The translations under genes and the position numbers were made by a program. A stretch of DNA of 40,248 bases, taken from positions 1 to 40,248 of the forward strand of contig JACQQM010000123.1 of NCBI GenBank assembly GCA_016207025.1, written 5' to 3'. The DNA is from Nitrospirota bacterium (GTDB lineage Bacteria > Nitrospirota > Nitrospiria > Nitrospirales > Nitrospiraceae). The notes beneath the pieces are model-generated. The model did no database searches, was not told where the DNA came from, and saw only the letters and a list, made by a program, of their open reading frames with translations. Below, piece by piece: positions 18,198 to 27,220 of this stretch. Numbering within the stretch: the first letter of the stretch is position 1; each line of letters begins with the position of its first letter.

Positions 18198-18235
18198 CAC
18201 TCCGACACTTTTGCCTTTTTACTTTTTACTTTCTC
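18167..18235. repeat. heptamer inverted-repeat element between lpxD and a convergent gene
   Basis: The left arm is four 7-mers of form NNAAAAG at 18167-18194 (GAAAAAG, GCAAAAG, GTAAAAG, TAAAAAG). After a 13-nt spacer the right arm has four inverted 7-mers at 18208-18235 (CTTTTGC, CTTTTTA, CTTTTTA, CTTTCTC). The left arm encodes the LpxD tail and its TAG; the right arm, read on the other strand, gives the last residues and TAA of the convergent membrane protein. The T-rich sequence after the hairpin could also act as a terminator. Confidence 0.9.
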
Positions 18236-18749
18236 CCAGGACTCCCCGCCAAAAGAACAGTTTGGCCCAGAAAAAACCGGCCCAGGGGAGCAAGAAGGCG
18301 GCGGTGTAATCTACCTGGCCGAGGGACGAACTCACAGCGGAGGCACCAAACAGCGCGCCGATCCCCAAGATGTACCACAAGGGCACGAGACTTCGGCCTC
18401 GGTGTTCAAGCGGCGGGATAAGCACCTCTCGCTTAGATCGCTTGATCCCGGTCCGAGAGAAGATTTTCATACGGCTCGCAAAATGTCCAGGATGTTCCCG
18501 AAGCAGATACTGATGATAGCGGGTTTGCGCCCACCCGAGCAGTCCCCCGACCAACAACAATCCCGATGTCTCAAGAAAAGTCTGCCAGCTATATGTTTTG
18601 ATCATAAACTGGTAGACCAATGATGCCGCTCCCGCAACCATGAAAATCAGCCCAAGCAAGCCGGACGGAAACAAGATGTGCGTCTTCACATACTCCCGCG
18701 CCTTCTCGGTATCGCCCGCAAGTCGTTTTGCGGTAATGATTTTCGGCAT
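18219..18749 (-). CDS. small polytopic membrane protein of unknown function
   Basis: A 176-residue protein from ATG 18749. The frame is open further upstream but would overlap yacG, and the upstream part looks non-coding. Four hydrophobic segments form two hairpins: FPSGLLGLIFMVAGAASLVY, GLLLVGGLLGWAQ, PLWYILGIGALFGASAV and AFLLPWAGFFWAKLFFW. A basic cytoplasmic loop between the pairs contains SRMKIFSRTGIKRSKREV. I recognise no family. It lies 40 bp downstream of yacG and is probably co-transcribed from the yacG promoter. No ribosome site precedes the ATG. The last five residues and TAA stop come from the heptamer element shared with lpxD. Confidence 0.65.
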   Translation of the reverse strand: MPKIITAKRLAGDTEKAREYVKTHILFPSGLLGLIFMVAGAASLVYQFMIKTYSWQTFLETSGLLLVGGLLGWAQTRYHQYLLREHPGHFASRMKIFSRTGIKRSKREVLIPPLEHRGRSLVPLWYILGIGALFGASAVSSSLGQVDYTAAFLLPWAGFFWAKLFFWRGVLGESKK

Positions 18750-18789
18750 GTCGTGTCGGTTGACGGCTGAGGTTGGGGTACTGAGTTGT

Positions 18790-18975
18790 TCAGGCAGTCG
18801 GTTCGGATTCTGGGGATAACTCCTGCGCAGTGGAGGGTTCTTTCCCCGCGATTCGATACTGTTCGGCAGCCCACGCGCCGAGGTCAATGACCTGGCACCG
18901 CTCACTGCAAAACGGACGCCAACGCTTGTTCTCCCACTCCGATTCGCGATGACAGCTCGGGATTCGGACCTTCAT
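18790..18975 (-). CDS. yacG: YacG-like zinc-finger protein with one zinc ligand missing
   Basis: A 61-residue protein with the YacG signature RPFCSERCQVIDLGAWAAEQYRI. YacG is a small zinc protein that inhibits DNA gyrase in E. coli. The family normally has CPxC before this; here the first Cys is Ile (residues 5-8 are IPSC), leaving three cysteines and an adjacent His9 that might substitute. The gene has no ribosome site. A TATAAT at 18983-18988 puts the predicted transcription start on the ATG itself, so the mRNA looks leaderless. Confidence 0.85.
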   Translation of the reverse strand: MKVRIPSCHRESEWENKRWRPFCSERCQVIDLGAWAAEQYRIAGKEPSTAQELSPESEPTA

Positions 18976-18982
18976 GGTTTAA

Positions 18983-19011
18983 ATTATAGCAACACGCTCC
19001 CGCAATGTGAA
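18983..19011 (-). promoter_or_regulatory. yacG promoter giving a leaderless transcript
   Basis: Minus-strand TTCACA (19006-19011), 17-bp spacer, perfect TATAAT (18983-18988). Standard spacing puts +1 at 18975-18976; the A of the yacG ATG is 18975. Confidence 0.75.
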
Positions 19012-19525
19012 CTTTCAAAATGGAAGACGGCGCTCATCTCGGTGGCATGCTGTATGAGCAGTCTGGCGCGTGGTTTTAATGACCGTCCCCCACAGAGCCC
19101 CGTGCCGAGAGGCGTTTGAGTCCGGCGCAACAGCTTTCACTAGGTCTGACGCGCAGGCCGCCACTCGCGGGACAGCAAATCGGCTCACATCAAGCTTTCT
19201 CATCCACGCGTGCGCCCATCCCCGCATCCCATGCCTGCACGGCTCCACCGTCCTGCTGCGAACTAAAATTCTCTGTCCACAAAAATTGTGGATGGACTGG
19301 GGATAATCTTGTGAATCAATTGTTGCCGGATAGGCAATCAGCCATGTTGTAGCAGACTGCACAAATTTTGGGCTATGAAAACGCTGAAATTTCATCAACT
19401 TGTTCTGTCTTGTGTTCTGTCGTCAGACCTCCCCCACATCCTGCGTGTCGGCGTCGGATTAGCCGCATGAGATTGCACGTAGGGTACGGAAGAGAATTGT
19501 GCAAAGAGAAAGGACGTGGTGCAGC
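19012..19525. other. 514-bp gap without a recognisable gene
   Basis: Open frames here (for example 127 codons on the minus strand) show no domain and no ribosome site, so I do not call them. No tRNA or terminator was seen. The notable content is the DnaA-box-like cluster at 19273-19318 and an AT-rich stretch at about 19355-19410. Confidence 0.6.
19273..19318. promoter_or_regulatory. cluster of four DnaA-box-like 9-mers
   Basis: Compared with TTATNCACA: CTGTCCACA (19273-19281, plus), CCATCCACA (19287-19295, minus), TTATCCCCA (19298-19306, minus) and TGATTCACA (19310-19318, minus). The matches are 7, 7, 8 and 8 of 9. Their starts are 11-14 bp apart, roughly one helical turn. The first two form a palindrome. 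An AT-rich stretch follows. This could be a DnaA-binding regulatory region or an origin-like sequence; no dnaA or dnaN is near. Confidence 0.35.
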
Positions 19526-20566
19526 TCACGCATGAGGCAGGACTTGTTCGATTGCAGCCCTCTCAACCCGGCCGATCTCGATCCATTCCCGCACTTGCGG
19601 GACGACGCCCCCTAGGCGGGACTCTATGGCTTTGAATCGCTGCGGCAATATTACAACACGCCGTTGAGACGCAATGGCGAGGAAGGTTTGCAGCCCACGA
19701 AAGAACGCCATGACCGCTGTGGCATCCATGGTGTGGGCGGCTTCCTGCAGCCGGTGGACTTCCTGAAGAATGGGTTTCAGGTCCCCGTTCGGCGCCCCGG
19801 CGTCGGAATTCCCAGGCTCCAAGACAGACAAGGCTTGGCGAACCCGCGGCAACCGTTGCTGCACCTCTTCCAGAAACCGCGTATCCTGCAGTTCCAGTTC
19901 GCGTAGGATCCCCATGATAGTCGGCCCATCGATCTTGGACGCCCCCTGTTCGGAGTCGCCCTGGGCCTTGCGGACCACCACCTCCACCATGTTTCTGGTT
20001 GGCGCTAACGATTGCGCGCGACTTTGCTGCAGATTCAACAAGGCCTCCATGAGCGCGATCGATGGGGAAGGAGCAGGCGCATCTTTTCTCTCTGACGATG
20101 CCGGCTTCTGTTGGCCGATCTCTTGAACGGGGGCGGCGGCAGGTGGAGCGATTTGAGCGGAGGCTGCGGCTATCCGCTGCATGATCCGTTCCAGATCGAA
20201 GATGCCGCTGGCCCTGGTTTCGGCCAGGTTCTGGATCGCCGAGGCAATCACCGCCAAGCTTTCACGCAGGAGCTCGACTTGCTCTACCGAGACGGTCCCG
20301 CCGTGGTTCCGCATCCCGTGCACGAGCGGCACCAGCGCGAACGCGAGCCGCTCGATGGCCGGCAATTCCACGGTCGCGGCGGATCCGCCCAGGTTCGTGA
20401 TTCCGCGGAGGATGATATCGAACAGTTTGGGACGCCGATCCGCCGCAGGCCCGCTCTCCAGCTCCAGAACAGCCGCATGAATTTGACGAATCCATTCCTG
20501 GGCTTCGAGCGAGAACAGCCCGAGCACTTCCTCCAGAAATTGGTCTTCGTGAGGGTTCACCGACAT
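19526..20566 (-). CDS. degenerate HPt-like protein of the chemosensory operon
   Basis: A 346-residue, mostly helical protein. The N-terminal 110 residues resemble an HPt domain, but the HTLKGSA motif reads TNLGGSA, with Thr57 where the phospho-accepting His should be. A C-terminal helical block (about 215-340) has HRLQEAA at 271-277, an HPt-like position with His271 kept but the Lys-Gly lost. A Pro/Ala linker (140-170) joins them. It is the last gene of the minus-strand chemosensory operon, 59 bp downstream of the receiver/coiled-coil gene. It may be a non-phosphorylated adaptor of the CheA array. I know no named family for it. Confidence 0.7.
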   Translation of the reverse strand: MSVNPHEDQFLEEVLGLFSLEAQEWIRQIHAAVLELESGPAADRRPKLFDIILRGITNLGGSAATVELPAIERLAFALVPLVHGMRNHGGTVSVEQVELLRESLAVIASAIQNLAETRASGIFDLERIMQRIAAASAQIAPPAAAPVQEIGQQKPASSERKDAPAPSPSIALMEALLNLQQSRAQSLAPTRNMVEVVVRKAQGDSEQGASKIDGPTIMGILRELELQDTRFLEEVQQRLPRVRQALSVLEPGNSDAGAPNGDLKPILQEVHRLQEAAHTMDATAVMAFFRGLQTFLAIASQRRVVILPQRFKAIESRLGGVVPQVREWIEIGRVERAAIEQVLPHA

Positions 20567-20625
20567 GGGCGCAAGAACGTTTCACCACAACCCGGCAACG
20601 AAGACATCCCCCTATCGAGATGAAC

Positions 20626-21303
20626 TCAATCGGACTTCGAAGCGGAGTTGCCCGGCTGATTGGCGACACGAGCGATCTCGGCCAGCACGCGAGCCATCTC
20701 TGCCAACATTGCGTTCGCACGGACCGCTGCGCGTTGAGTCTCCGCCAACCGCTCGGCGGTCTGGAGCGATCGCACGCGCTCCGCATCCAGCCGGGCTTCT
20801 AATTCTCGAATGCGCAAAGCTGCCTGACGAAACGCCAGGAGCTGCTCTTCCGTGATTCGGTACACCTTGGGGCTCGCAGGCGCCGGGGATGGCGCTGGAG
20901 ACGGCGTTTGAACGGTCGTCGGAGCCGACGCTTCTTGTCGCTTGGTGAGAAGCGCGGAGACGTGGTCCTGGAGGGACGACCCTTGAAACGGTTTCTTCAG
21001 CACCCCGTCGGCACGGCAGGATTCCGCCTGGCGTGTGACTTCCTCATCAACAAGTCCTGAAATCAAGAGAACCGGCGTCGAGGACAACGTCGCATGAGAT
21101 CGGACATAGGCGCACAGGTCGTAGCCGCTCTTGTCCGGCATGATGACGTCAGAAATGATGAGATCAGGCCGTTCATTCGCCAGCCAGGCCAGTGCCTCCC
21201 CCCCGTTCGCCGCCAAGGCGACGTCGAATCCCGCTTCGGTGAGCAACCGCTCGGCAACCTTCCGAACGGTGACACTGTCATCCGCAACAAGAATCTTCGG
21301 CAT
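20626..21303 (-). CDS. CheY-like receiver domain with a C-terminal coiled coil
   Basis: A 225-residue protein from ATG 21303. The frame is open further upstream, but the receiver domain starts exactly here (PKILVADDS). Receiver residues are intact: Asp8/Asp9, phospho-acceptor Asp52 in IISDVIMPD, and Lys in LKKPF (about 103). After a Ser/Pro/Ala linker (120-140), residues 145-215 are a long amphipathic helix rich in Arg, Glu and Ala (RELEARLDAERVRSLQTAERL), probably a coiled coil. There is no DNA-binding or enzymatic output domain. It probably acts by protein contact downstream of the hybrid CheA. Confidence 0.88.
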   Translation of the reverse strand: MPKILVADDSVTVRKVAERLLTEAGFDVALAANGGEALAWLANERPDLIISDVIMPDKSGYDLCAYVRSHATLSSTPVLLISGLVDEEVTRQAESCRADGVLKKPFQGSSLQDHVSALLTKRQEASAPTTVQTPSPAPSPAPASPKVYRITEEQLLAFRQAALRIRELEARLDAERVRSLQTAERLAETQRAAVRANAMLAEMARVLAEIARVANQPGNSASKSD

Positions 21304-21317
21304 GAAGGTAGTCGGTC

Positions 21318-21812
21318 CTATCCACCCGCTGAGCCGGACGCGGTCCCTTGGCTCTGACCCCGTTGATCGAACGGCCGCCCCAAGGTCGCCAAGGAATAGA
21401 TCGGCACTTCGCCCGTCCCGATCACACAGACCCCCACCAGATCCGGGTCGGCGCTGGCGGGCGTCCGGATAGCGGTCTCCTCGATCGTGTGCAGCGTCGG
21501 AATGTCGGCATCGATCCGCACCGCCATCGGGCCATCCACTCGCTTCGCGATCAGGCACAAGGGAGCGGGGCCTACCACCTGAAGATCCAACTTGCCGGCC
21601 AAGTCGAACACCGGCAGCACATCCTCGCCTCGACGCACGACCGCGCTGACGAACGCCGTCCCGCTGGGAACCGGGATGGCTTCGGTCCAAGGCCAGACAC
21701 CGCCGACCTCCTCGACCTTGGCCGCTAGCCGCCGTCCGCCCACGGAGAACATCACAAGTGACCGTGTTGTCTTGGCGGCCTTAGAGTTCGGCCCATGGGG
21801 TGTCTTCAGCAT
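21318..21812 (-). CDS. CheW-like coupling protein
   Basis: A 164-residue single CheW-like domain: SLVMFSVGGRRLAAKVEEVGGV, then VSAVVRRGEDVLPVFDLAGKL, the strand order of the family. It is divergent but the fold signature is recognisable. The start is uncertain: the ATG at 21812 overlaps the upstream CheW-like gene by 32 nt, and an internal ATG at 21752 is possible. CheW domains link receptors to CheA. This is one of three separate CheW-like proteins in the operon, besides the CheW domain within CheA. Confidence 0.75.
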   Translation of the reverse strand: MLKTPHGPNSKAAKTTRSLVMFSVGGRRLAAKVEEVGGVWPWTEAIPVPSGTAFVSAVVRRGEDVLPVFDLAGKLDLQVVGPAPLCLIAKRVDGPMAVRIDADIPTLHTIEETAIRTPASADPDLVGVCVIGTGEVPIYSLATLGRPFDQRGQSQGTASGSAGG

Positions 21813-22368
21813 CAGTAGCTTGCTCGATCCCCTCTACATTGAGCAACTCGATGGGCACTGCCGTCACATCCGTCGGACCGGGTAGACCCGGTGCACGATT
21901 TCCAGACTCGGATTGATTCACAACCGCAGGCGGCGGCGGTGTGGGGTAGAAATCCAGCAGCCAGCCCGGATCGACCACCAACACCACGGCCTCTTGAGTC
22001 ACATACAATCCCGTGAACCATGCGCGTTCAGGACCGGCAAAGTGGGAAGGGAGCGGCCGGATCCGGTCCACCTCGACTTCGGTCAGGCCCACCACTTCGT
22101 CGACCAGAAAGGCATGATGAACCTCTCGTCTCCCGCAGAAGACGATCCTCGCCTGAGGGGCGCGAGGAGACCGCGAGAGCCCAAACCGGGCCGCAAGATC
22201 CGTCATGGCAGGACCCTTGCCGACGGCGGTCACCGTCTCCTCCGGGTGGGCAAGACCACGAACGATATCCGCTGCAAGCGCAAATCGCGTCTTCCCGCAG
22301 GCCACGACCAAGAATTGCCTCAGGCTCACGGCATGCGGTGCAATCTGCGCCCGGCCACGGAGACTCAC
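21781..22368 (-). CDS. divergent CheW-like protein
   Basis: A 195-residue protein starting at a GTG one nucleotide after the cheA stop (TGACGTG), so it is translationally coupled. The CheW-like core is LRQFLVVACGKTRFALAADIVRGL, then ARIVFCGRREVHHAFLVDEVVGL and GLYVTQEAVVLVVDPGWLL. A Pro-rich, acidic C-terminal 50 residues is extra. It overlaps the next CheW-like gene. It probably helps tether the hybrid CheA to the receptor or to a second input. Confidence 0.75.
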   Translation of the reverse strand: MSLRGRAQIAPHAVSLRQFLVVACGKTRFALAADIVRGLAHPEETVTAVGKGPAMTDLAARFGLSRSPRAPQARIVFCGRREVHHAFLVDEVVGLTEVEVDRIRPLPSHFAGPERAWFTGLYVTQEAVVLVVDPGWLLDFYPTPPPPAVVNQSESGNRAPGLPGPTDVTAVPIELLNVEGIEQATDAEDTPWAEL

Positions 22369-22369
22369 G

Positions 22370-25225
22370 TCAGATCCTCGCCTCTGTCACTTGACCGATC
22401 CAGTGCCCCACCTCTCGGATCAGCGCGCGCTCTTCAACCGGCTTGGCAAGGTAGCCCGTGGCTCCCATGCTCAAGGCCATCTGCCGGTGCTTCTCGCCCG
22501 CACGAGTGGTCATCACCAGAATCGGCGTTGATTTCGTGAGCGGTCGATCCCGAAGCGCCTGGATGACTTCGTAACCGTTCAATTTCGGCATTTCCAGATC
22601 GGTAATAATCAACCGGTAGGATTCGCCCGAGGCCTTTCGCAGCCCTTCCTCTCCGTCGATCGCCGTGTCGACGTTGTACCCCGCTCCTTCCAGCATGCGC
22701 CCGACGAACTTCCGCACGCTCAGCGAATCATCGATCAAGAGGATGCGCGTGCCTCCCTCTCGATCCTCAACAACGGCACTGCCGGCCGGTTCATTCTGAT
22801 CCGACGACCGCGGCAGCGGGATCGGCAGCGACACCGGGCCCTCGATCTGCCGCCCGCCCATCAAGCGAGCGACATCGATCACGAGGATCACGCGGCCTTC
22901 CGCATCGATAGTCGCCCCTCCGAAGCAGGACTGCTGCAACGGCTTCAGCGTCCCGAGGGTCTTGATCACGATTTCTTGTCGACCCAGCAGCTCATCCACG
23001 GCGATGCCCAAGGTGGCCGCCGCGGTCCGGACGATCACGACCGGCGTAAGACCAGGTGTGCTCGAGGACTCCCCGAACAGCACGTTCGCAAGCGACCGAA
23101 CCTCGATTGCCTCCTCCCCCACCTGGAGCACCGACCGACCGCCGATATCCTGAACGGAGCCCGGCGTCGGCATGAACACTTCACGGATACTGGGAAGCGG
23201 AATGGCGAATCGCTCGTTCCCGGCGCGTACCAGGAGCGCCGTAGAGATGAGCAGCGTCAACGGGAGACTGAGCGTGAATTTCGTGCCCACCCCCCGCTCG
23301 GTCTCAACATCGATATGCCCGTTCATTGCTTCGATGCCCCGCTTCACGACATCCAAGCCCACACCGCGTCCGGCCTGATCGCCCACCCCTTCGGCCGTCG
23401 TAAAGCCTGGCAGAAAAATCAGCTTGATCGCCTCGGCATCGGACAGTTGAGGGGCCAACTCCGGACGGAGCACCCCGAGCGTGACCGCTTTGGCTTTGAT
23501 CTTCTCCACATCGAGTCCCTGCCCGTCATCCTCTACCTCGATCACGACAGCGTTGCCGCGGTGGGCGGCGTGCAAGTGGACGGTTCCTGCGGCGGGCTTG
23601 CCCCGAGCCAAGCGGTCCGCCGGCGCTTCAATGCCGTGATAGACGGCGTTGCGGACCAGATGAATGAGGGGGCTGACCAATCGCTCGACGACCACCGTGT
23701 CCACCTCGGTGTGCTCGCCGGAGGTGACGAGTGACACCTCTTTGCCGGTTGCTCTGGCCATTTCACGGGCCGCTCTCCGGAACCTGGTGAACGGGGTGCC
23801 GATCGGCACCATCCGGGCGCTGGCGATCTCATCCCGCATGCCGAGGGTCAGCCGTTGGAGCTGGCCCATGTCCTCCCGGGCCTTGCGGATCGAACCACTC
23901 AACTGCGCCATCGACTCGCCGACATCGGCCGCGACCTCGGCGATGCGGCGGGCAAGAATATTAAAGTCATCGTACTTGTCGAACTCAAGCCCACCGAACT
24001 CGTGCAGGAGCGGGAACCCGGAGAGAGCGGCTTGAGTGTCGCCCTGCGAAGGGGCGGGCAGCGTAAAGGTGTGCTTCTCTTCAAACGTGCGAACGGTCTC
24101 TATCATGCGTACCTTACACGCCTGCACCTGATGAGACAGTTGCTCGAGCACACTCAGCCGTTGTTCCAACCGACCACGGCCGGTCACCAATTCCCCCACC
24201 AGATTGAGCAGCCGCTCGAGCCGTTCCCGGCTGACGCGAATCACCGCTCCTTCCTCGCCAGGCGCGGCACCTTTCTGGCTTTGCCCGCCCTCTTGCCGAT
24301 CAGTCTCGGCCCTCGGCGGCCTGGCCGCTCCCGCTGGAACTGGAGGCACTGAAGCAGCAGGGGTTACAGAACTGCCCATCGCGGCCGCGGCCTCACCGGC
24401 CTGCCTCAATTGTTGCCTGAGAGCCGTAAATCCTTGTCGCGCACGCTCCAGATCGCGAGCGTCCCGCTTCATCAACAGCCGGATGACATCGACGGCGCGG
24501 AAAATGAGATCCGTCAACGTCGGCGTCATCCGTATCCGGCCTTCACGGATCGCATCCATCAGATCTTCGACATGATGAGTGAGGTCGCCGATGGCTTGAA
24601 ACCCCACCGTATACGCTGCGCCCTTCAGCGTATGAGCCGTCCGGAAGAGGTGTTGGATCGTTTCAGCATCCTCGGGCACCTTGTCCAAACGAAGCAATGC
24701 GGCTTCGATGGCGTCCAGGTACTCGTGAGCTTCGGGCGAAAAATACGAGAAGACCTCGGGGTCGAGGTCCGGCAGGAGATAGCGGTCAGACAGCGTGTCG
24801 TCGGACGATGCCGCCGCATGGGACGCTTGCGACTCCACCGTCACGTCCGGATAGCGGGCTTTCCATTTTTCGAAACAGGTGTCTTCTTCGAGACCGAGCC
24901 GGCTGATCGAGTCGATCTGCGTGCGAAGCGCGTCCACGAGACTGCGCACCATCTCCACCGTGCCGGGCCATGTGTCCCGTGACGTCGCAAGACCCTGATC
25001 GAGAAGGGTCTCGAGAACTTCGGCAAGGCGAGCGACGCCGGCAAAACCATAAAGCGACGCCGCGCCTCTCAAACGGTGCGCAACAATGTACTCTGCATGC
25101 AAGGCTTCGGGAGTGGGGACGTTTCCGTGAGATGGCTGCAGCGCGGCCTCAAGCTTGGTCAACCCCTCCGCCGCTTCCGCGACAAAGATATGGACCAGCG
25201 AATCTTGCTCAAACTCGGAGCTCAT
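22370..25225 (-). CDS. hybrid CheA histidine kinase with two HPt domains and a receiver
   Basis: A 951-residue protein resembling ChpA/PilL and FrzE-type kinases. Domain order: HPt1 with His50 (HRLRGAA); HPt2 with His198 (HTLKGAA); Pro/Ala linker (about 290-325); dimerisation helices (starting IRVSRERLERLLNLVGELV); HATPase with N-box HLVRNAVYHGIE and G-boxes VEDDGQGLD and GRGVGLDVV; CheW domain; receiver with IDDS and phospho-Asp876 (TDLEMPKLNG). All catalytic motifs look intact. It should phosphorylate the CheY-like proteins made by its neighbours. No cheB or cheR is in the window, as in minimal alternative-function systems. AGAGGG precedes the ATG. Confidence 0.95.
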   Translation of the reverse strand: MSSEFEQDSLVHIFVAEAAEGLTKLEAALQPSHGNVPTPEALHAEYIVAHRLRGAASLYGFAGVARLAEVLETLLDQGLATSRDTWPGTVEMVRSLVDALRTQIDSISRLGLEEDTCFEKWKARYPDVTVESQASHAAASSDDTLSDRYLLPDLDPEVFSYFSPEAHEYLDAIEAALLRLDKVPEDAETIQHLFRTAHTLKGAAYTVGFQAIGDLTHHVEDLMDAIREGRIRMTPTLTDLIFRAVDVIRLLMKRDARDLERARQGFTALRQQLRQAGEAAAAMGSSVTPAASVPPVPAGAARPPRAETDRQEGGQSQKGAAPGEEGAVIRVSRERLERLLNLVGELVTGRGRLEQRLSVLEQLSHQVQACKVRMIETVRTFEEKHTFTLPAPSQGDTQAALSGFPLLHEFGGLEFDKYDDFNILARRIAEVAADVGESMAQLSGSIRKAREDMGQLQRLTLGMRDEIASARMVPIGTPFTRFRRAAREMARATGKEVSLVTSGEHTEVDTVVVERLVSPLIHLVRNAVYHGIEAPADRLARGKPAAGTVHLHAAHRGNAVVIEVEDDGQGLDVEKIKAKAVTLGVLRPELAPQLSDAEAIKLIFLPGFTTAEGVGDQAGRGVGLDVVKRGIEAMNGHIDVETERGVGTKFTLSLPLTLLISTALLVRAGNERFAIPLPSIREVFMPTPGSVQDIGGRSVLQVGEEAIEVRSLANVLFGESSSTPGLTPVVIVRTAAATLGIAVDELLGRQEIVIKTLGTLKPLQQSCFGGATIDAEGRVILVIDVARLMGGRQIEGPVSLPIPLPRSSDQNEPAGSAVVEDREGGTRILLIDDSLSVRKFVGRMLEGAGYNVDTAIDGEEGLRKASGESYRLIITDLEMPKLNGYEVIQALRDRPLTKSTPILVMTTRAGEKHRQMALSMGATGYLAKPVEERALIREVGHWIGQVTEARI

Positions 25226-25276
25226 CCTGCCCTCTTCGCCGCGTGACCGACCTCGACAATTCTATCCGATAAAGAC

Positions 25277-27160
25277 TTAGGCCACTTTGAATTGGCTCAC
25301 CGACACTGTTACGCCTTCGGCCAATTTTGCCAGTTCCTCGACCGTGAGGCGAGTGGAATCGGCCGCCTTTCCAGTCGAGATAGCGCCGCCGGTGAAGTCT
25401 TTGATCGACCGGCCCACCTCTTCCGTCGAGACCGCCTGCCGACCAGCGGATTGCGCGATCGCCTGGGCTAGCTCTGCAGACCGTTGGGCGATTCCGGAAA
25501 TCTCTTTGAATACGTCGCCCGTCTTCAGAGCAGACGCCGAGCCGGCTTCCACGATCTGAGTCTCATGCTCCATTGCGACCACCGCATCTTGGGTTTCTGT
25601 TTGAATCAGCTTGACCAGATCCGCAATTTCTCGGGTGGCCTGCGTGGAGCTTTCGGCGAGCTTTCGAACCTGATCCGCCACGACCGCGAACCGAGCTCCG
25701 GCCTCGCCGGCTCCGGCCGCCTCGATCGCGGCGTTCAGCGCCAAGAGGTTCGTCTGCGACGCAATTTCCCTGATGGTGGACACGATCTGAGAGATTTCCA
25801 AGGACCGGTCTCCCAGGCTCTTCACCTGCTTGGACATGCGCTGCACCGCCCCGCGGATACTTTGCATATCCTGCACGGTTTCCTGCACGGCCATCCGGCC
25901 TCGCTCCGTCGCCGTCAGGGCCTGTTTGGCGCTTTCCGAAGAAGCCCCGGCCGTGTCGGCCACCTGGCGCATCGACACGATCAACCCTTCGACCGCGTTC
26001 AACGTCCGTACGGTTTCCTCGGCCTGGTGTTGGGCGGTCTCGGCCATTTGTCCCGCCGTCTTGCGCAACGCGCCCGCCGACTCGTTGACGTGGCCGGCTG
26101 TTTCCCTGACCTGACGCATCAGCTTCCCGAATCGCTCCAACATCAGATTGAACGCGTCCGCCAGGTTACCGAACATGTCGGCCGTGACTTCCCCTCGTTT
26201 GGTCAGGTCGCCCTTGCTCACCTCCGACACCAGCACCAGGAACTCCATGAGGCGCTTCTGCAAGACGTTCCGTTCTTCCTCGGTCTGAACCAGCTTGGTG
26301 ATCCGGTCAAGCATCGCATTGAACGCGGCGGCCATCTGCCCCAACTCATCCTTGCTGTCGATCTTGGCGCGGGCTTGCAGACGGCCGGACGCTGCCTGGT
26401 CTGCAACCTGCGCGATATGGGACACCCCTTGTGCAAAAAATCTGGCCAGCAGATACCCGATGCCCAACCCCAAGGCGATCGCGACCAGCACCCCGAAAAT
26501 CATCACGCGCGTCCTGGCGTCGGCCACGGCCTGGCCGGTGTTGTTCAAGTCTTTGGCCACATCCTGTACAGTGCTCAGCAACTCACGGACTCGCACGGTG
26601 GCAGCGCTATACTTGTTCGCGACATCAACTGAGAGCGCCAGCGCACCGAGGTCTCTCATCATCCCGCGCTGCATTTCCGGCATGGTCGGCGAGTAACTGT
26701 CCGTGAACGCGCTGATCGCGCCTTCTGAAGCCGCAAAATACACATCCAGAGCCTGTCTGAGGGCCTGCAAATCTTTTGTCTCGTCACGTCCGCTTTGGGA
26801 GACGCGCAACTGACCGCCGGCATAGGCCTGGAGTGGCTGCAGGGTCCGACCTTTGAGGTCGGCCAGGGGCCTAATCACGTCATCGAAGTCGGACTTGTTG
26901 ACCGCCCGGCCAGCTTGCAGGATCGCATCGTGGTAGAGCCCCAGGTTGCTGCTCATGGTGCCGAGGTTGGCCAGAGCGATCGTCGAGTCTTCGTACACAA
27001 TCCGGAGTTGCTCGCGCACCTGTTGGAGCCCGAGCATCCCCACCAGGCCCACCGCAATGATGATGACGCCGACGGCGGTGAACCCAAGCATCAGCTTCGT
27101 CAATGTCCTCAAATTCTTAAACCAGTTCTTAAAACCGGTTTGAAGTTCGCGCTGCTGCAT
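25277..27160 (-). CDS. methyl-accepting chemotaxis protein (PilJ-like)
   Basis: A 627-residue protein with AAGGAGGAG before the ATG. TM1 is at about 23-46, followed by a helical periplasmic four-helix-bundle type domain of about 170 residues and TM2 at about 218-241. HAMP (about 240-295) and a second HAMP-like segment (about 305-350) follow, then a long signalling coiled coil with tip [34 protein letters not shown] split around 465-497. No heme, PAS or cache motif is seen in the sensor domain, and no C-terminal CheR-tethering pentapeptide. The neighbouring heme c protein is the obvious candidate input. Confidence 0.93.
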   Translation of the reverse strand: MQQRELQTGFKNWFKNLRTLTKLMLGFTAVGVIIIAVGLVGMLGLQQVREQLRIVYEDSTIALANLGTMSSNLGLYHDAILQAGRAVNKSDFDDVIRPLADLKGRTLQPLQAYAGGQLRVSQSGRDETKDLQALRQALDVYFAASEGAISAFTDSYSPTMPEMQRGMMRDLGALALSVDVANKYSAATVRVRELLSTVQDVAKDLNNTGQAVADARTRVMIFGVLVAIALGLGIGYLLARFFAQGVSHIAQVADQAASGRLQARAKIDSKDELGQMAAAFNAMLDRITKLVQTEEERNVLQKRLMEFLVLVSEVSKGDLTKRGEVTADMFGNLADAFNLMLERFGKLMRQVRETAGHVNESAGALRKTAGQMAETAQHQAEETVRTLNAVEGLIVSMRQVADTAGASSESAKQALTATERGRMAVQETVQDMQSIRGAVQRMSKQVKSLGDRSLEISQIVSTIREIASQTNLLALNAAIEAAGAGEAGARFAVVADQVRKLAESSTQATREIADLVKLIQTETQDAVVAMEHETQIVEAGSASALKTGDVFKEISGIAQRSAELAQAIAQSAGRQAVSTEEVGRSIKDFTGGAISTGKAADSTRLTVEELAKLAEGVTVSVSQFKVA

Positions 27161-27220
27161 GCCTCTCCTCCTTAGCGAACCGCTGTGAGCCCTGCAGGCC
27201 GCGGTTTCCGTTCTCGCGGA

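Noticed and set aside
19015-19398. 127-codon minus-strand open frame in the gap before the chemosensory operon end
   Set aside because: No ribosome site, no recognisable domain, and it runs through the DnaA-box-like cluster and AT-rich DNA.
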